A stretch of 64,000 nt of DNA, taken from Parus major (Eukaryota > Chordata > Aves > Passeriformes > Paridae). The notes beneath the pieces are model-generated. The model was not told where the DNA came from and did no database searches. It worked only from the letters and a program-made list of their open reading frames with translations. This document shows, in pieces, positions 39,386-49,254 of this stretch. The position numbers and the translations under genes are program-made. Location of the stretch: the NCBI RefSeq assembly GCF_001522545.3, contig NC_031799.1:33737958-33801957 (forward strand), in the 5' to 3' direction. Position 1 is the first letter of the stretch. Each line of letters begins with the position of its first letter.

Positions 39386-40920
39386 TACTAGACTTACAAA
39401 AAATGGAGAAAAACCTGCAGAACTGAATCGTTAATGTGAAAAAATGTCAGTATGGCATTTCTTATATCCTGTCATGTATTGCCTTTGAAAATTTTGCCTC
39501 CTTGGTTTTACATGGGTTATATGTAAAAACTTTAAAGATTGGTACTGAAAATTACTGAGGGTGTTTTACAGTTGACAAGCTAAAAAAATCCATTTTTCTT
39601 TAAGAAGGAATAGTCTAGCTGAGACCTTATTGTTAATAGATAATACACAGAGAATTTTCCTCTCCAACAATCAATAAAGGTACACAATACAAAGTCTTAG
39701 AAAACAAAAAACAAGCACGTCCTTTGTGCAGCACAGTCCAAGGCTATAATTTGTTCCGTGCGGATAAATAGCCTTGATTAATGTTGTGGCTGGATCCAGA
39801 CCCAAGTGAATGACAAAGCACTTCCTGCAATAGGTTCCCCTGAATGGTCTGGAGCAACTGTTCTTCTGGAGAAAATTTTCCTTTATTCGTGCTGAGCAGC
39901 AATCATGCAGTCCATGGGCTGCAATCTGTTTAACCTAACATGAAATGAATACCTGAGGTGTGAAACACCAGTACTGTGACACTGGCATCACCAGGCCTCT
40001 CAGACAACTGTAGGCCTTTTAGTGTCTTCCACAGAGGCGGCTGCAGTAGCAAAACACACAGCAGCTCATTCCTCCTTAGTCATTCACCCATTCCCCTGCA
40101 CATCTTTACCTCACATCAGTGTCAAAACAAAGATTGTTCATTATTTGGCCTCAACTCAGCCTATGGCTACCAGCTGAGAACGATTCCCCACAAAAGGCCT
40201 GACCAGGCTGAAAGGAGAGAACATCATCAGCCTTCCATGTTGCAGAATACAAATCTTGAATTTCTCTGTGTCACCCTTTTCAGGCCGCTGTAGTACAGAG
40301 TAAACTGGCAAACTGGAGACAACCTATAAGATTTATGGATCTGTTCTGAACTGAACACACCAGTGCTCAGACGCTTCATCCCCAGCCATGCTCAGCTGAC
40401 ATGCCCATACACGGAAACATCAGTCAGAAAGACACTCTCCCCACGTAACACCATTCCTGTAGAGCAGGCTTCCTCCAAAACATGGCTTTTCCTCCCATGA
40501 TTCAGAAGGTGCAAAGAGAATTCTGCATTTCTTTTGAAAACACATATCACAGGAATATAAAGGGCTGCGCTCTTGTGGTGTGTTCAGTTGCTGTGCTCCC
40601 CACTTCACCTAAATGAAAGAAATAATATTATCTATCCTCCATTCTCCATGGGCCTCTTCAGATTCTGGTTTTCTAGACAACTCCTTTCTGATCATCAAAA
40701 GCTATTCAGAAAGATTAGTGCAGTATTTGGTTTTAGAGGTAAACAAATTGTTTTCATTGCTTGCCACTTACTAATGGGAAGCATTATCGTTGCATAATTA
40801 ATGTCTAGCAAGTAAGACTACCTATGATGTACTTGAGCAGAAAGTTGTCAAAACCACCACCTCCATCTCAAATTTTGTAATACCTGAAGTGCTAATACCT
40901 GAAGTGAAAAACGTATTAAG

Positions 40921-40941
40921 GATACTGCACTGTGCAGTATC
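40921..40941. other. Perfect 10-bp palindrome with 1-nt centre
   Basis: GATACTGCAC, a T, then GTGCAGTATC. It is preceded at 40878-40907 by a near-perfect 15-bp tandem repeat of TAATACCTGAAGTG. Confidence 0.9.
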
Positions 40942-42230
40942 TTTTAAGAGGGTAGACAAAGTTACAACTGTGTATATGAAAACATAAGGGAAATATTTTA
41001 AAACCTCCTAAAAATACAGTATAAAACAACTTAGTTGTCATGTGACTAGAATTACACACTTCCTGTTTATTTACCCCTTAATACCTGCCAACACAGTTAG
41101 ATATTAAGGAAGCCACCAGGGGATTCATTTTCTCATCTCTTCCTCCAGTCCTCAAAAAAATTACTTGATTCTCTGATTTCCAACAATGCATGCCAAGAAG
41201 GGATCGTATAACAGATCATCTTTTACAAATCATTTTAAATGCAGAATCATGTCTGTCAGAGAAAGTGCATCTTGGGTTTATGATTGCTCCTTCTCCAGAG
41301 GGACAGCTCTGTGAAATTAGGAAAGACCTGCAAGTACCAAATACCCAAAAAGATGGGATAAAACAAGCAGCCATGGGATAAACCCATTCCTACTCCTATA
41401 ACTGAACACATTTCTTAGAGCTAGGATAGCTAGTGGGCATGCAGGCTACACATGGAAGGTAAGAAGTCAGTAAAACCGAGTTTTGTAGAGAAAATCAAAA
41501 TGGACAACGAGCTGGCCTAAGACCATCCCAGTCTTAAAACATCCTACTTCTGCAGTGCACATAAGGGGGAAAAGATCATGCACTGTCTGGGGTAGATTAA
41601 CAGTCACTGTAAACAAAATAAGCACTCTGCAGTTTCAGCACAGCCCTATCAACAAGCCGTTTGAGAACAGGATCTATATACCTCTGTGATTCTAAACAGT
41701 GTTAACGACCAGCGACAACTGCGACACAATTACGATGCTAAACCTTGGTAATCCTTGCATATTGCTCAGTTATTTAATATCTTGCTTACCCAAACTTATC
41801 CCCTACTGCCAGTGCCACTTAGACCACAGAAATAATACTTCAGCGACTTTGCATATTATTCCCCTCCCTTCAACTATGCAACTTGATGCATCTTAAAGTC
41901 CCAAGAAATGTGCAAATAATCCTCAAAGGGCATGCTGACACCCCCCATAATGCCTGTCAAACACGGGCTCGTGGGTTCGTAAAGCAGAGCATTATTCAGC
42001 AGGAATTAGAAGACAGCACCCCCAAAACACGCCGCAGCCCCAGCCGCTGCGAAGGTCACCAGCCCCATCCTGTGCCCGCCGCCCGCCCGGGAGGACCACA
42101 GCACCGCCCCGAGAAGTTTCGGAGAACACCCGCGGGCGCCGCACCCGGGGCTGCGGGGGCGAGGCCGATGGATGCAGTCACCGGCAAGTCGGGCGAAGTC
42201 CCGCGCCCGCTGCCCCCCGCCGTCACTCAC

Positions 42231-42266
42231 CAGCCGGGACTGGGCGCGCTGCAGGAACTCCTCCAT
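42231..42266 (-). CDS. PRUNE2: PRUNE2 coding exon 1 (start codon, residues 1-12)
   Basis: The exon encodes 12 residues, MEEFLQRAQSRL, and ends at a canonical donor (GTGAGT at 42230-42225). The start codon at 42266-42264 lies in a good Kozak context (GAGCCATGG, purine at -3 and G at +4). I chose this start because it matches the short N-terminal lead of vertebrate PRUNE2 and joins in phase 0 to exon 2. The reading frame stays open upstream of this ATG to about 42716. That is expected in a GC-rich stretch built of 18-bp repeats and is not evidence for a longer protein. The exon is inside the CpG island, and the 5' untranslated part and transcription start cannot be fixed from sequence alone. 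Confidence 0.9.
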
Positions 42267-42310
42267 GGCTCCGGCCGGGCGCAGGGCAGCAGCGCGGCCG
42301 GGCTGCGCTC

Positions 42311-42340
42311 TGCCCCGCTCGGCGCTGCCCCGCTCGGCGC
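42311..42340. repeat. 15-bp tandem repeat, two perfect copies
   Basis: TGCCCCGCTCGGCGC occurs twice head to tail (42311-42325 and 42326-42340), just upstream of the PRUNE2 start codon, probably in the 5' untranslated region or core promoter. Confidence 0.8.
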
Positions 42341-42349
42341 TGCGGAGCG

Positions 42350-42366
42350 CCCGCCCCGCCCCGCCC
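42350..42366 (-). promoter_or_regulatory. Overlapping GC boxes (Sp/KLF-type)
   Basis: A run of CCCGCCCC units gives overlapping GGGGCGGGG sites on the minus strand, roughly 85-100 bp upstream of the PRUNE2 start codon and between the CRE and exon 1. Confidence 0.6.
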
Positions 42367-42380
42367 TGGCCGCCGCGGGC

Positions 42381-42392
42381 GCTGACGTCAGC
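42381..42392. promoter_or_regulatory. Palindromic cAMP response element
   Basis: GCTGACGTCAGC is a perfect 12-bp palindrome containing the full CRE consensus TGACGTCA (42383-42390), about 117 bp upstream of the PRUNE2 start codon. Full-site CREs close to CpG-island promoters are typically bound by CREB/ATF proteins. Binding here is inferred. Confidence 0.7.
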
Positions 42393-42439
42393 CCGTGCCG
42401 CAAGGGCCGGCGCGGGGCTCCGCGGGGCGCGCACCCCGC

Positions 42440-42665
42440 GCCGGGATGTGCTCCCACGGTGGGATGTGCTCCCACGGTGGGATGTGCTCCCACGGTGGGA
42501 TGTGCTCCCACGGTGGGATGTGCTCCCCGTGCCGGGATGTGCTCCCCACGGTGGGATGTGGGCCCCCCACGGTGGGATGTGTGCTCCCCACGGCGAGGTG
42601 TGCTCCCCACGGCGAGGTGTGCTCCCCAAGGCGGGGTGTGCTCCCCACGGCGAGGTGTGCACCCC
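42440..42665. repeat. 18-bp minisatellite in the PRUNE2 promoter
   Basis: At least ten units related to GGGATGTGCTCCCACGGT run head to tail. The left four or five are nearly identical at 18 bp. Units to the right drift in length (19-20 bp, extra C or GT) and base (GGGATG to GCGAGG to GCGGGG). Because 18 is a multiple of three, all frames stay open, which creates long but meaningless open frames on both strands. The last units extend into the 206-bp duplication. Confidence 0.9.
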
Positions 42666-43032
42666 GCGCCGCTCCGGGCGGCAGGCCCTGGGAAGCGGCG
42701 GCTTGCTCTCCGGCAAGAACTGCTAGCCCAAGGACAGGGCGCGCCTAGACCCGCCCGACGCAGGGGCTCAAAGCAACAGGCACCAACTGGTGGCTGCTGT
42801 GGGCTGTTTGTGCGACGGTGTCACACGCTCCCCAAGGCGGGGTGTGCTCCCCACGGCGAGGTGTGCACCCCGCGCCGCTCCGGGCGGCAGGCCCTGGGAA
42901 GCGGCGGCTTGCTCTCCGGCAAGAACTGCTAGCCCAAGGACAGGGCGCGCCTAGACCCGCCCGACGCAGGGGCTCAAAGCAACAGGCACCAACTGGTGGC
43001 TGCTGTGGGCTGTTTGTGCGACGGTGTCACAC
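42621..43032. repeat. Perfect 206-bp tandem duplication
   Basis: Positions 42621-42826 and 42827-43032 read identically over the 206 bases I compared. The unit starts inside the minisatellite (GCTCCCCAAGGCGGGG) and ends GACGGTGTCACAC. It contains three to four minisatellite-like units plus about 160 bp of unique GC-rich sequence. Complete identity implies a very recent duplication or an assembly artefact. Confidence 0.93.
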
Positions 43033-43129
43033 TTCCCCGCTTCATGTTTGGTAAAACTCATCAGTGTAAGTCGAGGGCATTGGGGTCAGAGGCAGTGAGC
43101 GTTTCGGGGTCCCCTACCCATGGTGGCAA

Positions 43130-43402
43130 AAAAGGTCTGGAGGGAACCAAGCAGTGGGTTCAAATTGCAAGGGAGCAAGTTAGATTACGTGTTAGGAAAA
43201 AAACTCTTCCGATGGTTGTGAGGCATTGCCCAGGGAAGCTGAGGATGCCTGATCACTGAAGGCGTTCAAGACCAGTTTGGATGGAGCTCCGAGCAACCTG
43301 CTTTAGTGGAAGTTGTCCCTGTCCACTGCAGAGGGATTGAAACTCAATGTCGTTTAGTGTCGCTTGCAACTCAAACCGTTCTGTGATTCTATAACTCTGT
43401 GT
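43130..43402 (+). mobile_element. CR1 LINE 3' fragment beside the CpG island
   Basis: Shows the CR1 3' order: TTAGGAAAAAAACTCTTCC, GTGAGGCATTGCCCAGGGAA, GGCGTTCAAGACCAGTTTGG, GAGCAACCTGC, TTGTCCCTG, AACTCAAACCGTTCTGTGAT, TCTATAACTCTGTG at the end. It lies within about 100 bp of the 206-bp promoter duplication. Confidence 0.88.
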
Positions 43403-44321
43403 TTCACAGTAAAGCCTCAATAAACCCTGCCCTGTGCGTCAAACCTCGGCTCCTTTCTAAATATTGTGCCCACCGTCACATTTTATATACCTATTTAATT
43501 GAACAGCCCACAAAGGAGCCTCCTAGGCTAAAGTCCACTTTGTAGAGGAGTAAAGAGAAATGTCGAAGAGCTGGACTCCAGGACTAGAAGTCAATGTGAG
43601 GTCATGCAATGAGTGTAGAGTAGATCAGAAAATAAACTGTAGGGTTTGCAGCATCTACAATGCTCTCACTAGTGTTCACCAGTGTGGGGTTTTTTCCCCA
43701 CTCTAAATAACTAACCAGGATAGTGTAGTATTATTATTCCAATCAAGTTGTGCCTCACTGTGGAGTCAGTGATGACTAATTGTTAATAAATTCAGTGCTG
43801 TGAGATCTGCAATTTTTCTCTCTTGCGGGTTTTTTTTGTTTGTTTTTTGTGTTTTTTTGCAGCTCACTGGAGATACTACTGTAAGAGCTAAAAGCTCTTG
43901 CTTCCTTATTAACAAACTTTTTCATACGATTGTAATTTACTTTCATTTGATTTGTTAATTCTTCCATGATATCTTGCAGATCCTATTACTGTGTTTCCTG
44001 CCATAAACATAATCAATCTGCTCTGCCTAGTCATATTTTCCAGTTAGAAATTGTTCTGGGGAACAGAAAAAATAAACCTTAATCTGTACCATAACCATCT
44101 AAAACTGGAAGATAAATCTTCATTAAAATACTTGAGTAGATCAATTACATGAAGCAAAGTACTCTAAATGACAGTGTTCTACAGGAAAAAAGATAATTCT
44201 GTTTCAGTTACTGGGACATTTCTTCTTCTGAAATGCATTTGTGAGTTTGCACATTAATTTGTTTCAGAACTTCACCTGAATTTGGGTTTTCTGGTTCTGT
44301 TGAAAGGTAGCTCTCCTGAAA

Positions 44322-44355
44322 GATTACAGGTTTTGTACCTGTAATCGGGTACAAA
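44322..44355 (+). other. Two overlapping, mutually exclusive hairpins
   Basis: GATTACAGGT (44322-44331) pairs with ACCTGTAATC (44337-44346). TTTGTACC (44332-44339) instead pairs with GGTACAAA (44348-44355). The shared segment means only one can form at a time. Confidence 0.85.
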
Positions 44356-44614
44356 CTTTCATACTTGTAAACTTGAAATTGAAGTATTACAATACAGAAA
44401 TTGCTGTGTAACTTAGGATGCAGAGTTGAGGTCAACTAGGAATGTACTACCAAGTAAAAAAACAATATGCCACACACACAAAAAAAGGAGTGAAGTATAC
44501 ATTTCGCTTCAGTAGAGTCTGCAGAACAAAATTAAACTATCCACCTTGCTACATGAACTAAACTTAAGTTTTGGAACTTGATGCTTAAAAAGATAATTTT
44601 TGATGCATATGTGC

Positions 44615-44660
44615 AAAAAAAAAAAAAAAAAAAAAAAAAAAAGAAAAAGAAAAAAAAAAA
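44615..44660 (+). repeat. Poly(A) run, longest in the window
   Basis: Twenty-eight consecutive A, then AAAAAG-type interruptions to 44660. No retrocopied gene, AATAAA signal or target-site duplication was evident next to it. Confidence 0.95.
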
Positions 44661-46607
44661 GGCACCAGAAGAGCAAATAATTTAATAATAAAGATGAATT
44701 TGCAAAACAGTCAGGAAATTTGTGCTCTTACATCTCATACCAAAAAACACACTCACTCTCATACACTGTAAATAAAGTGTGTTGACTAATTACTTCATTG
44801 TACATCCACTGAATAAATCTGTGCATGTAAATATACCTCTACATTGTAGTATCCAAGTGATCCTTTACTAGAATCTAGAAGAACTGTGCAGATCCTTATG
44901 TTGGATTTCCAGAGGTGGCCTCAGTACAGCTGCACTGAAAACAAAACAGAGTGCACCTGAGCTCCCTGAAAACATTAGCACTAGATAGCTTTTGAAACTG
45001 CTTTTTAAGTAACTTTTTTTTGCCTCCATAATTATTGTATGAGTTACCTATTGAATAATTAATTATTCATATCCTATTGTGCAAAACAGGGGACAGAGTA
45101 CCAATCTTTTTATCTGTTTAATATTTAATAGAAATTCTTAAGCCTTTTTGTCCTCTTTTCTACCCCACTTGTAGCCACTAATTTCCTTCTACTTTACTGA
45201 AGCGTAAATCAGAGATTAATCAGGACCAAGATAATTTTTTTTATCCTTCCTAAAGTAACTAAAACCAGTTCACAGTCATCCAGGGGCTCTTTCCAAGGTG
45301 TGTCCTTCATTTGACATGTGTAACTTATCTCCTTATGAAATCTTTGAAATCATGTATGTGTCCCAAAGTGAGAATTTGCTCAGTATCTCATTGATAGAAT
45401 GGAATTATTGAAAAATAGAGTTCCTGAGATTTGTTCATAAGCACATTTGCTATACATCTTGTCATACTGAAGGGATTTAGGATGTAAATTGAGAGTTCTT
45501 TTATTGTATATTTTGTTATTCTGAAAATGTAAATACAAATAATGTCATACATCTTTGGAGAGTGTGGTTTGGAAGTGAATGTTCACATGGCAAAGTTCAT
45601 TTTTTAATTTCAGCTATGATTCAGGCATGTGTAAATACGTGATTATTTTGCTCTGTCATTTTACTGTGTCCCAGAAATTCCTGTAACTCTAGTAATGATG
45701 AACAATATCTTAAACTTCATGTTCTTCTAAAACTCCTCCCATTTTCACTGTGGTCAACCAGGGAAAAGTAATTTGCATGATATACAAACTATTTTAGTAA
45801 CACCTTCCGTGCTCATACATTGTGCGCTACCAAACAATACAGACTTCTGTGACATTCCATAGTTTCTGTGGTTCATATCCATTTTATTTATTCTCCAGGA
45901 ATACAGTTCAGATGATTCTGTTCCATATAATGGAGAAGTAAAACCAATGACCACACATGTCTCAGAAGAATTCAGAACTGAACTCCGTAACTCATCTTTA
46001 CCATTTAGCAAGGAAATAGAAGAGCTGTCATGATAAAGCTATCCAGTGGTCTAGCATTTCTATCAAAATGGTTTTTTATGGTAAACATTTCAGTAATGTA
46101 TTAACAATCATTTTCGTGTTAAATAAGGCTGAGGTTCCCATTTCAAGACTTTATCACAGTAAGACTAAATAGTTCCTGCCTGTGGAATGAGAATGTAACA
46201 TAATCATTTTAATAATAGCACAAAAGAAGTTCACAGCTCTCAGCTCTTGTAAGAGGATATTATTTTAACATTTGAAAGGAAAAAGGTGATTTCACAAATT
46301 ACAGAAAGAATAGTTCTCCAGACAGCCACCCAAAGAAACAAAAAAGAACAAAGCTGTGTGTAAGCAGCTGACAGTAGTTGACTGAGTGTAGGCTGACAGT
46401 AATTTGCATTGGCACTCAAGCCATTTTACTCTCTATGATTTCCATGTGAACCTATGAAAGCTACTGCTTTTTTCTTAAGAGTTTTACCAACAGGTCATGT
46501 CCTTAGAATCACCAGTTATCCTAAGTTATACTTAGGTATCAAGTGTCTTCACTTCCTCTGGTTAGCATTTCCACAGTTTTTAATTTTTCAGTTGTCCTGG
46601 TCCCAGG

Positions 46608-47355
46608 CTCATAGAACATTTAGTTTGGAAAAGACGCCTAACATCATCAAGTCCACCCATTAATCCAGCACCAGTTTTCACCACTAAACTGTGTCCCTAA
46701 ATTCCACATTGACAAGTATTTTCTCCAGATTAAACAACCCCAGCTCCCTCAGTTACTTCTCATAGGGCTTGCACTCTACGCTCTTCAGCTTCTCTGGATG
46801 CTCTCCAGCCCCATTTTCTGTCCTGTAGTGAGAGAGGGGCCCAACACTGCATAAAAAATTAGAGGTGAGACCTCACCAGAGTACAGGGGCTACCCTTTGC
46901 TCCCTTTGCTCCTGCTGGCCACACTGTTGCTGATGTAGGCCAGGATGCCATTGGCCTTCTTGATTATCTGGGCACAGCTGGCTCATGTTCAGCTGCTGTC
47001 AACCAACAGCCTCTGGTCCTTTTCTGCTGGGCAGCTTTCCAGCCACTCTTTCCCCAGCCTGTAGCACTGTTTCATGGTGTTCTGGAGACCCAAGGACAGG
47101 AACTGGCACTTTGCCTTTTCAAGCCTCATACCACTGGCCTTGACCCATCGATCCAGCCCGTCCAGATCCCTCTGTAGAGACTTCCTGCCCTCAGCAGATC
47201 AACACGTCCACCCCGCTTGGTGTCATCTGCAAACTGACTGAGGGGGCACCTAGTCAACCCTTCATTTAGATAGTTAATAAATATATTAAATGGAACTGGC
47301 CCCACTGCTGAGCCCTGGGGAACACTACTTGTGACTGGTTGCCAGTCACCCTATA
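46608..47355 (-). mobile_element. CR1 LINE fragment with 3' end and part of ORF2
   Basis: This is the longest CR1 copy in the window. On the plus strand it begins with the 3'-terminal complement (CATAGAACATTTAGTTTGGA). It then shows CAGATTAAACAACCCCAGCT, CCTGATGTAGG-like blocks, ATTGGCCTTCTTGATTATCT, GGTCCTTTTCTGCTGG, AGCCCGTCCAGATCCCTCTG, CTTGGTGTCATCTGCAAACT, and ends in CTGAGCCCTGGGGAACACTA and GACTGGTTGCCAGTCACCC. The minus strand preserves a decayed reverse-transcriptase C-terminal frame (AEKDQ, KKANGIL-type motifs) with stops. Confidence 0.9.
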
Positions 47356-49181
47356 AACACAAACAAAAAGAAAGCATTTCAAGAATCAGAAGACTCTTCT
47401 CCAAACATGAAGACTGTCCATCAACAATGCATAAAACCTCTATCCTGTGAATGCCTCCTATCTTACTTTAGTGAAAGTGAGCATGAAAATGGACACAATG
47501 AACTCACCATCCCTTTTGGACTTCTGATTTGCCCAATGAAAACCAAGTATTATTAAGAAAATTTGTTCTCCAAGGGTTTAGTTTTATTTGGTTATTTCAT
47601 TCCTAACCATAATTAGGAATCAGTTTCAAGGTGAAACCATAACACGCCCTGTTTCTTTGTGAAATCCTAGGTACAAAGAAATGAAATAGCCACTGCTTTT
47701 TTTGGAGGGGCAAAGGATGAGAAAGAAGCCATGCATGGTTAGACTCCTAAAGGTCTGATAGATATATCTGTTGAGGTTTTCAAAGACCAAGTGCATTAAC
47801 CATATTTCAGTTGTGAATAGCACTTAATTCCTGTGTTACAATAATTGTCTGTTCTGTTCCTCGCAAAACTGAGTAAGATACTGGAGTATGCACTTTTGAG
47901 CCAAGGCTAGCTACTAATTCAAGGCCAAAAAGCAATATTGAATCAATGCCAAATGTACTTGGAGGTATCCCAAACAATGGATGATTGAATGGCTTTCTGT
48001 GTGGGAAAGTGCTGCTGAAGGTGGACAATAGAACTGCACGTTTAGTCCACTCCCAAACTGCAACTTGTACCAAATAAGCATGAAATTAGGTGTGAGATGC
48101 TAGAGTTCAGATTAGTTTCCCATCAGCACTATGCCCATGGAATCCGAGTTCCCAGGCTGTTCATCAAATTTCAACACAGCTGTATTCTAACACAGGTTAT
48201 TATACGAGTAAACCTTCTGTGCTGCTGCCTCTTTCTTACACCATGTATGCTAATAATTTAGGCAAATTGTGTGTGCCGTGCGAATCCATCCCCAGCTGTA
48301 CAAAAGATCAATCTACTAAATGACAGAGTATGTTTGTCATTTGCACAGCCTCAGTACAGGCTATCTGTGTGAAGCTAGTCCCAGGTCAAAGAGGTAATTC
48401 TGGTAGATGGGCTCAGTTTAAGCTATTACCAAATCTCCTGTCCACTTACTCCTCACTTTGAAGCTAATTTATTAAATTTATTCCTTTCATACTGCCATAT
48501 ACTAGTAGTGTTTTAACTAGGCAGAAAGTATGTTTCCAAGGGATGGTAATCTCTGTCCAAGTAGGGGGTAAGGGCTTAAGATCCTTGACTTAAATCATTA
48601 ACACAATTTGCTTCCCAAAGTCCTTTGGGTCAAAGTCCTCAGAAGCTTAATGCTGTGGTGAGCACAGGACATTTTCAAGTTAACTATAAGAAAATTAGAG
48701 TAAACAGTACATAAAACTTCGGCTTTATAGATCACCATTGATCAACTTAATATAGTATGATTATTATTCTTGCATTTTTACATGTTTAGATGAATTTCAG
48801 AAGGGAACATTCTTTCAACTATTAGTTTGAATACAGATAAAAAGGAAATAAGACTGAACCCCAGATTTCAAATGATAGAAAATAATAACATGAAGAGAAC
48901 ATTGGCTCTGTAGTAATATTGAAACATATTACACTGAATAATGTAATGGTAACTATTTGAAACGATTTGAAAATCGAAAAGTAGTGTAAGAACTTGTCAT
49001 TTTGCAAATTGACCAGAATATGCAATGGCTCATCACAGACAGCTAAATTTTTTAAGGTAGAAATTTCTTAATTGGTAGAATATCGTATTATAATTTTTAG
49101 ACAGATCCTCTCATTCCACAGACAAGTAACATTCCTAAAAAAATACCATGTTATTACATTGTTTTTTCTATACCATCCCAT

Positions 49182-49254
49182 GCCTTTGCTTGCTCAGTCA
49201 GTAGATCACAAGACTTTTAATCCCAGGGTTGCAGGTTGGAGCCCCACATTAGGT
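49182..49254 (+). pseudogene. tRNA-Lys-like pseudogene or tRNA-derived SINE head
   Basis: The stretch keeps a near-consensus A box (TTGCTCAGTCAGTAG), an anticodon loop CTTTTAA (anticodon TTT at 49216-49218, Lys) followed by TCCCAGGGTTGCAGG, and a B-box-like GGTTGGAGCCCC with one change from the GGTTCGA consensus. The right half resembles tRNA-Lys-CTT genes most closely. Acceptor stem, anticodon stem and T stem each carry several mismatches (for example CAAGA facing TCCCA), so it should not fold as a functional tRNA. The following 100 bp ends in a pyrimidine-rich tract and may be the body of a SINE. Confidence 0.55.

Larger units (their letters stand above)
16694..42230 (-). other. PRUNE2: PRUNE2 intron 1 (25.5 kb)
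   Basis: This is a GT-AG intron. It contains two CR1 LINE fragments (17947-18575 and 30237-30612), a possible third short one near 39.33 kb, A-rich low-complexity tracts (25048-25112, 27049-27267), a polypurine tract (29084-29190), several homopolymer runs, a bulged 17-bp hairpin at 35736-35779 and a perfect palindrome at 40921-40941. No other exon or RNA gene could be recognised. Open frames in it are short, AT-rich and without recognisable family motifs. Confidence 0.85.
1..42266 (-). other. PRUNE2: PRUNE2 gene, 5' portion (coding exons 1-6 and introns; continues past the left edge)
   Basis: Six exons on the minus strand assemble into one continuous 252-codon reading frame (36+105+203+164+153+95 nt). 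All introns are GT-AG and the phases are compatible (0, 0, 2, 1, 1, 0 at the five junctions and the last donor). The encoded order is a short N-terminal lead, a DHH-superfamily phosphoesterase-like domain (residues about 13-200) and the start of a DHHA2 domain (from about 205). It is PRUNE2 rather than PRUNE1 because exon 1 begins MEEFLQRAQSRL and the DHH triad and fourth-motif Asp are replaced, as I remember for PRUNE2. The family includes PRUNE1, an exopolyphosphatase/phosphodiesterase. PRUNE2 adds a very long middle region and a C-terminal BCH/CRAL-TRIO-like domain, none of which is in this window. In mammals it is enriched in nervous tissue and linked to RhoA signalling and growth suppression. 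The CpG-island promoter lies just right of exon 1. Confidence 0.93.
42020..43060. promoter_or_regulatory. PRUNE2: CpG island covering the PRUNE2 first exon and promoter
   Basis: A sharp rise in GC and CpG density begins near 42020 and falls off after about 43060, in an otherwise AT-rich window. It contains the PRUNE2 start codon and first donor, GC boxes, a CRE, and much of its right half is tandem repeats. No TATA box was seen upstream of exon 1, which fits a dispersed CpG-island promoter. No gene was recognised going rightward, so there is no sign of a bidirectional partner. Confidence 0.85.

Noticed and set aside
42440..42665. CRISPR-like direct repeats
   Set aside because: The 18-bp units are contiguous without spacers, in a vertebrate promoter. 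It is a minisatellite.
41883..42932. 349-codon plus-strand open frame over the CpG island
   Set aside because: It is produced by GC-rich 18-bp repeats (multiple of three), runs antisense over PRUNE2 exon 1 and its promoter, and has low-complexity repeated residues and no family resemblance.
44615..44660. Poly(A) tail of a processed pseudogene
   Set aside because: No coding remnant, polyadenylation signal or flanking duplication seen next to it; treated as a homopolymer.
49182..49254. Functional tRNA-Lys gene
   Set aside because: Acceptor, anticodon and T stems each have several mismatches, and no downstream T-run terminator is well placed.
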